Positions 12,301 through 64,000 of a stretch of 64,000 nt of DNA are shown here, in pieces; the stretch's first letter is position 1, and each line of letters begins with the position of its first letter. The stretch spans positions 195,545,501 through 195,609,500 of the forward strand of contig NC_092587.1 of NCBI RefSeq assembly GCF_047663525.1, in the 5' to 3' direction. The position numbers and the translations under genes are program-made. The stretch comes from Anas platyrhynchos (Eukaryota; Chordata; Aves; Anseriformes; Anatidae). The notes below the pieces were generated by a model that saw only the letters and a list, made by a program, of their open reading frames with translations, ran no database searches and had not been told where the DNA came from.

Positions 12301-12454
12301 CAGGCAGAGCAGCAAGGGGGATAAATACTCAGCCTGTCAGCCTCTGGAAACGGGCAGCAAGGTATCGCATGCAGGAGTAGGCTCCTGCACAGATCTCCAC
12401 ACCTGGAGCACCCCGTACATGTGCACAGCTACATAAAAAAGGCATCAAGTGACA

Positions 12455-12517
12455 AAATAATAATAATAACAATAATATTATCAATAATAATAATAATGGT
12501 GGTGGTGATGATGATGT
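12455..12517. repeat. AAT/ATG trinucleotide microsatellite
   Basis: An imperfect AAT array (12455-12496) runs into GGT and ATG repeats up to 12517. It produces spurious open frames with isoleucine and methionine runs on the + strand. Confidence 0.9.
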
Positions 12518-15500
12518 GTCAGAGGCCCACTGATCATCAGCTTCTGCTTCTGTCAGGCGCGTGGGCTGCAAGGCAGAAGCACGCTCTGGGTGCCATCACA
12601 ATCCAGTAAGGAAGCACACCACGGGTGAGGCAGGGCAACCACTCCGGTCAGGATAACCTCAGGAACAGCGATCCCGGAGACATGGTGACAAACAAAGTGT
12701 GGCCATAAGCCCCTCTCGGTTTCGATGAGATTCCAGCTTTGACGGCGCAGGCACCGTGCATCAGCAGGGCCGAATCTGTGCATGTGCCCCATGACCAGCT
12801 TGTAACAGATGTTCTTGCAACCACAAGCAGCTCTAGCTCCAAATCACAGCCGCAGCATGTTGTTCTCCATCAGCCTCTCTCTGTGTGTGCCAAAGCTCTT
12901 GCTGTTTCTGACCTCACACTCTATCAGCTGATGGGGCTCGACAAAAGGAACACATGCCACCTCCAACGTGCTCTGGTGATCATACATCACCGTGGGATCC
13001 AGCCAGCGACAATCTGCCCTTCCCAAGGCACTGAGAATCTTTTATCAGCTGCCCACTGCCCTTAAGCTGTACATCAAGGAGACAAGGAACCGTAATAAAT
13101 CTGAGAGCCATTTTAATGAATCAAAGGGAGAGACGAGGGTGTCTCTGGTTGTGTGGTTTTCAGAACAATTATGGGATTGAGTCATGCTCCAGATTTGTTG
13201 GACCCACTGATGTGGACTACTGGAGAAGAAGGCACAGTGTGTGAAGCTGCTACTGCCATGAATTATTTAGTGTTGGTTAACAGGGCACAGGCAGGGGTAG
13301 AGGAATGCATGAGTAGCATGGGGAAGATATGGGAGATCCACAGAGCTCCATCAGGGAGAGCAAGATTTGGACTGGATATGATTTTAACATTGGCGTTGGA
13401 GTGAAGGAGACAAGGGTACCATTTTCAAAAGGGATTAGGGCACCCGTCCCTTATTATTTACCAGGCTTTCAGATAACTGTGTTGGGTTGTGTGATGGGGA
13501 GGAGGGGGAGAGAAGGGAATGCCTGATGAGCTGTACCATGCAAGGGCAGGTTATGACAAAGATTGCAGTGGGAAATGCTTTCTTAGAATCGATTCAGCAC
13601 ATGGTCCTGCCTCACGATGCACCCTTTGACTAGTGCAGAAGCATGACTCCTCTGCTCCGGCACCCACTGCCCCGGCTACATTCAGTCAAGGAGTCACAGA
13701 CCTTGGCCAAACATTCCCATAAGATCCCTATGAGCAGGGAGACAGAGACAGGTTGTGCCTGGATGCTGGGCAGCGTGACCGACCCTAGTTTTGGGGAGCG
13801 CTGTGCTCGTAGTGTGAGACACGAGGCCTGTGTGCTGAGCAGCAGCAAAGCCAGGGAGTTCCAGGCATGGGATATTTGTAACATCTGGCACATTCATCTA
13901 TCTTATACCAGATGTATGCACCACACACACACAGCTAGAAAGGCCCTTGCTTAACAGGCACGCAGTTTAAATACAATGGACGCAAACTCTATCTCCCTTT
14001 CACACTTGAAGGACTGAGCCAAAAATTTTACTTCCTCTCACTTAATCATGTTTTACATGGTGCATAAAATTATCCCCTTTCCTCTGTATTCACTAGAGCC
14101 TTGGCAGCCTCTAAACACCTAAGAAAGAGGGGCTATATATTTTACACTTCTTTTGTGTTATAATCCAAAGTTAGAACCGAGTACAATTTCAAAACCTACC
14201 GGAGGATGTCTGCTCATCCTTTACTTGGGAAATATCTTCCACACCTTTGCTTGAAGAAACTTTCTTGTCAGTCTTCAAGGACATTATTTACTTCAGCTGT
14301 GTCAGTGACATGTCTTTAAAGACGAATACCGATAATTTTATTATTTATCCTTCACGTTAATTTTCCTCTACTGTTTCCCATGCTCAAATCACAAAATGAT
14401 GGTGCATAAAAAAACAACTGATGATACGTGTAAAATAATGGTAATGAAAGGGATGTGGCAAGCAAAAGTAAGCTAACATACTGAAATGTGGTTATTTTGT
14501 GTCAGTTATAAAACAGTCCTGTGAATTGCCCTTAATTGGTCTTGGTTATGTCAGGGCCTTTAGTTAATTCTCCATCACTTTTAGGAGCCCTGAGGTAACT
14601 CACTTCACAGACAGAAAATTCTGACTGACTCTGAAAACGTGGTATTGTTGAGCAAAAAGCCTCGCTGAGCAGACTGGTAGTTTCTTTCAGCAGCAGGAGA
14701 GATCCAGGAGGTGATTAGCTTTGTTCTCATTTACAAAGCACCAGTGGGAATTTCTAAAGGGCTTCACAGGCCCTGGGGATAAGGCCAAGAACAAAACAGG
14801 GCAGTGAAAAGCAAATAGAGCACTTCATCAATAAACTACTTAGAGATGCCACATCAATGGCAAATTAGGAAGAAAAGAAGGCACTCTAATACTTCCACAT
14901 AGCAAAGGGGGCTTATATATTGTTTTTATTCCTACTTGACTTTTTTTTTTTAAACTGCACCACTATCAAACTATGTCGGGCAGTGGGAGTAGGGGTAATA
15001 GCACCTCACCAGGAGGCTATCAGTCTGATAAGCCTTGAAAAGGAGCCCTGCACAGCTCCACACTACTTCTACAGCACCAGCCTCTCCTAAGGCTTACCAC
15101 CTTCAGGGGCTCAGTCCTGAAAGAGCCTGGGAAGAGACTGCAGCAGTGGGAGAAGGTTTCCAGGAGCTGTGTGACTGCTTCCCACAGCTGCACATCCACC
15201 GCTGCTACAGCACCCCCTGCCAGCTCCTCTCCGACAAAACGCAGCTCTGGCAGTCTGCTTGCCCAGACGCAGGTGGGGACGGAAAGCTGAAGCAAAAAGG
15301 AGTGGGGGAAAACAGTTTTACATTTTCCGCTAACAAATGGCACTTCTAAAAGGTTTCCCGCCTCAAACTAGGGGGAAAAAAATCAACGTTTGAAAAATTT
15401 TTACAGCAAGAACAAAATCAGGACAGGTCCATTAATCATTTTGATAATGTCAAAGCATCTTGTTTTGATTTTAACCCTGCGATAAAACACTCATAATTAA

Positions 15501-16555
15501 TTTTAATTGATTTTAAAAACAGAAATCTCACTTCTAAGCAGAAAACAGTTTGCATTTTAGAAAAGTTTACACGAGCTCAGTTTTTTACACTAAAAAGAAA
15601 GGCTAGACAAACTCATTTGCCAATTTATAAACTTTTTTTAGAACTCGAAATTAAAAAAAAATACAGTGAAAAATTGCTTCAACAAAGCCGTGCTTTCAAG
15701 TTTAAACCAGCTTGAAAACCATCCCACATCAAGCTTGCTCAACAGCAGCCGAAAGACGCTGCAGGAAAAGCGAGGGAGGAAATTTCACAGCAGCCTAGCG
15801 CTGTCTCAGGCGGGGCTGCTCCAACATCCTGCTCGTCTTCACCGGCCTGTGAGTGACTCAAAGTGCTCCGGAGTTATACCCCAGCGACAGGAACAGAACG
15901 GGAAATAGGCAGAGATATATCACCCAGCTCGCTCTTTGGAGAGCAAAGGGATGTTTGAGTAACCATTGACAGCCACAGAGCGTTCAGGCTGTTTGTGTTT
16001 CAAGTGGATGGCCATTTGGGGTGATGTTCATGGCATTGGGTGTTTGCTTTACCAACAGGCAGCATGGATGAGCGGGGTTTAGTGGAAACCCACCTGCCTA
16101 CTAACAGGTCCCCGGTGTTTTGGTTTCTTGTCTGCCTTGTAGGATTTTTGTCAAAACAGCTGCGTGTTCAGCACCCGCCCTGTGCGAGAGGGGAGCGTCA
16201 GCTGCAGTTCCCCAGTCTGTAAATAACGCAAAGAGCTCTTCTCTCGCTCGCCAGATTGCTTCAAGGAACTGAACGTTGCCCTTCCTGCAGAACTACCTGT
16301 GTTTCGATAGCGATCTTTGACGGCAAAGAAATGGGCACAACCCGTGATATCTGTACTCAAGCTGTCAGCCCGACAACTTCTTCCTCCACGTGTGCACAGC
16401 GGATCCACACCGGCACCCTGTGAAGCCGAGCAATTTGGGCCTGGTGGAGGCCATCATCTTCAGATGGGATCCTTGAGTGATTAAGCATTGTATAAGGGTG
16501 ATTAAGGATTTTGGGAGCACAATTCTTTTTTAGTATGTGAACAGAGCTTGGCATA

Positions 16556-16581
16556 AGGGGGGATGGGGGGAGGGGGGGGGG
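16556..16581 (+). repeat. G-run cluster upstream of MTMR2
   Basis: Consecutive guanine runs (about 8, 6 and 10 G separated by one or two bases) lie about 420 bp before the MTMR2 start codon. The longest run can be split, giving a potential intramolecular G-quadruplex on the + strand. Confidence 0.75.
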
Positions 16582-16955
16582 TCTGTGCCTCCTGCAGGCT
16601 AGTGTAACAGAAATAATGCCACTGACAGAGGCTACAAGCCTCTAGGAATGACTTTGGTGTCCAGATGCAGAGGGTGAATGCCCAGGGGAAAGGAAGGGCG
16701 AACAGTGACTGGATTTGGCCAGGCTACCACGGGTGGCTCCTCGCCCATTCCGCCCCCCACCCTCTCCCCCATGCCCACCCCTCTTCCCTCGCTGCCCCGC
16801 CACCCCACACACAACCCCAGCCTCCCCCTTCACCCCCAGCCACCACCAGCCGATCCCCCCAAGGGGTGAGGGCAGGCTGCGGCAGCCGGGGGCCGAGCCG
16901 AGGCAGAGCCGCCCCGCCTCAGCCCGCCCTTCCCCGCGCAGCACGCCGGGCCGCC

Positions 16956-16982
16956 ATGGCCGCTCCCTGCGCCCGGGGCTGA
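16956..16982 (+). other. Possible upstream ORF in MTMR2 5' leader
   Basis: An eight-codon frame (MAAPCARG then TGA) begins in a strong context (CCGCCATGG) and ends 20 nt before the MTMR2 ATG, in a different frame. If transcription starts upstream of 16956, ribosomes would meet this start first, which usually lowers main-frame initiation. If the start site is downstream of it, it is irrelevant. Confidence 0.5.
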
Positions 16983-17002
16983 GGGCCGCCCCGCCGCCCG
17001 GC

Positions 17003-60816
<43,814 letters not shown>

Positions 60817-63800
60817 GTGAGTACCGTGCCACATCCTTCCTCATCCCCTCTACTTCTCAAAAGTGAGGCTCTGTGCAGCAATACGATTACCAGTTGCATG
60901 GAACAGAGAACGATCCTGCTGACAAATGTCTTGCAAAGAGGACTAGGACATTGTTCTCCATAGTGCAGTGACTGATGACAGCAGTACAGCTTTAGGGGTA
61001 GTAGCATCCACTGGGAGATTATTCAGGCTGCAGAAGGCTGACTTCAGGCTTTGGTAGAAAAAGACTTTTGCTCTGGCTTAGTCGTCTGCCCCTGCTGGTG
61101 GTAAGGAACTGAGGCAGGTATTTCTGCAGGTATAGGCATCTCATTGTGGAGTTTCACGCCTCTATTCGTGCTTCTATTAGTTCTAATTCTTTCCAGATTT
61201 CTGTAAGATATCTCAAAAAGGAACTTGGGAGGAAACAAATAGTGTAGAATGCCTTCGTTTTCATGGGGAATCAGAGCAGGGACAGTTGTAATGCATCCAG
61301 AATAGACTGGTCAAAGGTTTTAATGATTGTGAAGTCACAGGCTGTCAATTAGGAATGCCAGCATAAAAATCAGAATGTTTCTCCCTGAGGAAAAAAAAAT
61401 AAGTAATTATTTATTTTTTTTATAATGAAATCATTCTTCTCATAAAATCCTCAAGTTGAGGAAACAACACACTTTGGTGGCAGTTCTGCCCTGGATACAA
61501 TAAACTTTTGCCTCATCCAGATCTATCAGGATAAAATCAATTTTCCTGTGTAAAATTAAGACATTTACAGCCATATAATTTAAAGATTTATTTGGATCTT
61601 GCCCATAAAACAGAAGGAAACAAGACCTATGTCCCAGTGTAGTTGTTCATCTGATTCCTAACATCCAAAACCTAGGGAGGGGATTCATTTTACTAGCTGT
61701 AGTCTTCTAAAATCTGGGCACGCCTTCTAAATTGCTTATCTAGGCCTGTCATTAACAGATGGGGAGAGAGCGCTTCACTGTTGGGGGTGATTTGTTCCCT
61801 CCTAAAATAGCTGCCTAAGATAGATCACTGGCTTCTAAGCTGCTATTTCAAAGTGAGATGAATTTTACCCCCTATCTTCATTGCAAAAAAAAAAAGTATG
61901 TATTTTGCAACGAGATACCACAATGTTAAATCACAGAGACAAACTCAGATTAGGTATGATCAGGTTGACTTTGACTAGTTATACCAGGTAACGCAGAGAT
62001 TATTGCTGCATTTACAGTCTTACCTCCTGGGAGTATTTTAATGATCTGTTTTATAAAGAAGGATCTGCAACCCGAGTTGTGTGGGAAGGATGTTTCTTTA
62101 CAGGATTGGGAACTTTGGTGTAAAGACTACAGGGTATGTGTTTGCTATCAAAATAATCTGTATGGAAAAGCACAACATACACTTAGCTAAGCTTCAGTTA
62201 AAAAAGACGGAGGATAAAAGGCATTCTTACAATACCTGGAAAGAAGGAAGGGTGACCTTTGAGGATTTCAAGGAAAATGAATCCAGCTTCTCAATCCTGG
62301 CGTGTCTGTTTTAAGCATATAGGGCTTTTCTGGCCATAGGAGCTTATATGTTGTGATTGGCCATACCTTAGATTTGTCAGGAGCTTGGTTATACAGTGGA
62401 AGGATACAAACTTACTTAAGTGCATGAGATTTGAAGCTCTTATGGTCTTTCTGGAAAGCAATTAAGACTTAGTGTCACGGGGTCTTTGTTTCTGGTCATG
62501 TGAGGTTGTGTGTTAAGTATCTCATGGTCATGACGTTGCTTCCACATAAGCTCCTTTTGTTACGACCTGCCTTTGTATCATTTTTGAGTGGACAGGAAGA
62601 ACTTAGCCCAGCTGCTTTTACGTCAAGAAACCAAACTGGTGTCCATGTGCTAACGCCCCCAGCCATTTGCTTATATTGGGAACTGCAAAAATGAATCCCA
62701 ACCGGGATATTTGCAGCCATGGCCTATCTGGATTTTATCCATGATGGGTTATGGGTCATTCCCATTCCAGATCACACAATCCATCAGTCCCAACAGCTTA
62801 TCTCCTGAAGTGACCAACGCCAGCTGCTGGAGAAGAGGCAAACCATGCTGCGGTAGATGTTTATGTTGTAAGCTGGCCAGGAGGAGAATTTCTTCCCTTT
62901 CGCTAGAGTTGATTTAGGTCCTGCAACATGAAGTTTTATTTTCCCTCCAAAACTTTAAGCTATTTCAGTCTGTTTATTTAATTTTGGCATTTATAACTAT
63001 GGATGTTCAATTTATCTGTGTGAATGTCTTAGCCTTTTTTTTCTTGCTCCAGCCATGTTCTGTTAAAGCAATAACTACTGCTACAATAAATCAGGATTAC
63101 GTCCTGAAATGGCAGCAGGGATTCGTTAACAGTGAAACAAAACTGGCATCATCAAATCAGATAATGGGATTACCTGTCTCTGCCTGTATGAATTGTGATC
63201 AGAAAGAGAAGAGCAGGACGCGTGCACTATCTGCAGGACCTTTTGGAATTGGTTTAAAAGCTAATACAGAAGAGGTGGCCTGGGGCATAAGCAACCCAGC
63301 AGTACGGTCAGGCGTTAACTTGGTGCATTTTAGGCAAGGCCAGTTGGTTCCCTGTGGGAGCAGGGACACAGAGAGGGGAGCATAAGCAAACTACAAGGTA
63401 TCCAGAAAAGACTTTTAGAGGAGGATCCACGGTAGGATCTCTGTCTACACTGGTAGACGTGGCAAGTTCTGCGTGTGGTAAGGATTTTTTTCAGATTAAT
63501 ATAAGTGTGTTGATACAATAGAGATCGTAGCAATTAGGAAAGACATTCAGCAAACCTCCAACTTCGCTGCTAGTGTTCTTGGGAAAGATGGAAATATGTA
63601 ACTTATTAAAAATCTGCGATTGTGTAAAACTACGGGGAGTAATAAACAACCTGTGGAGAACAAAAGGAACTCAGAGAGATTTGGGATTTAGTCAGTAAAT
63701 GGAATCACATGTGGCAAATGAAATTTAAAACTGAAATTGCTCCCTGATTTTTATTACACACGGGCTGGCAGAGTATGAAACAGAATTGCAAAGTGAGTAA

Positions 63801-64000
63801 GACTCAGTTGAAACCAAAAGGCCTTGAGATGCCTTTGGAGTAACTTAAAGCTTTCATTTTCTTTAACAAGGTGGGGAGGATTTGGAAAATATTACAAGGG
63901 GTTGTGAAGCTGGAAATGTGTGATGTTTCCCTACAGAAGTTGTGCTTCTCTAATCCTATGCTCTGGTCTAAAGTACCAGGGAGCCACAGAACAGGGCTGT
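60817..64000 (+). other. MTMR2 intron 7, continuing past the window
   Basis: Non-coding to the window end. I looked for the expected next MTMR2 exon and did not find it. A 133-codon frame at 62984-63385 starts with a hydrophobic stretch, but neither its ends nor its composition support an exon, and I recognise no family. Short A/T-rich repeats occur near 61405-61430. Confidence 0.6.

Larger units (their letters stand above)
5212..16699. other. Intergenic DNA upstream of MTMR2, no gene recognised
   Basis: I find no exon series, tRNA or recognisable retroelement coding sequence here apart from a small CR1 fragment and simple repeats listed separately. Open frames of 100-145 codons on both strands lack similarity to anything I know. 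MTMR2 lies near MAML2 and CEP57 in vertebrates, but no part of either is visible. Short poly(A)/poly(T) runs (for example 6491-6502) and CA runs (near 11345 and 13924) are present. Confidence 0.55.

Noticed and set aside
62984..63385. 133-codon + strand frame in MTMR2 intron 7 with a hydrophobic start, considered as an ERV or secreted protein exon
   Set aside because: No retroviral motifs, LTR, or splice-supported boundaries nearby, and it does not match the next MTMR2 exon.

Overview
This is vertebrate nuclear DNA, almost certainly from a bird. Introns are long, exons have GT/AG borders, a CpG-rich first exon is present, and CR1 LINE fragments are scattered on both strands. Most CR1 copies end in the avian octamer-type 3' terminus or in the C-terminal codons of CR1 ORF2. 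The young CR1 type next to the retrocopies looks waterfowl- or galliform-like to me, but I cannot name the species.

The only clearly functional gene is the 5' part of MTMR2 (myotubularin-related phosphoinositide 3-phosphatase) on the + strand. Seven coding exons (17003-17088, 38367-38472, 54618-54693, 57390-57484, 57668-57778, 59803-59904, 60733-60816) join in frame into 220 codons. They cover the disordered N-terminus, the PH-GRAM domain and the start of the phosphatase domain. The rest of the gene lies beyond 64000. Positions 1 to about 16700 are upstream intergenic DNA in which I find no gene.

The striking content is a composite retro-element present twice in the same orientation, about 23.86 kb apart: copy A at 2188-5211 (upstream of MTMR2) and copy B at 26042-29071 (inside MTMR2 intron 1). 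Read on the - strand, each copy is: a 215-bp segment of unknown origin, a near full-length spliced ANKRD13C mRNA copy, a poly(A) tail of 28-30 nt, and then directly the 3' end of a CR1 LINE. The order mRNA, poly(A), CR1 3' end is what template switching by the CR1 reverse transcriptase would produce. A 367-bp solo LTR with a 6-bp target duplication (GTTGGC) sits inside the ANKRD13C coding region of both copies, so it predates the duplication. The copies differ at about 20 positions by eye, and their flanks are unrelated. The left edge of homology falls exactly at the CR1 3' terminus, which suggests the composite itself was re-mobilised through its CR1 tail.

Copy B abuts a retroviral envelope transmembrane-subunit remnant (29072-29704), a polypurine tract and a complete 480-bp LTR (29662-30141), all in sense orientation with MTMR2. 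No gag, pol, surface-subunit region or 5' LTR is visible. The two direct repeats bracket the MTMR2 promoter and exon 1, and the sense LTR and antisense ANKRD13C copy lie in intron 1, so both could affect MTMR2. The remaining intronic DNA holds further CR1 fragments, including an adjacent inverted CR1 pair at 49323-49958, and simple repeats.
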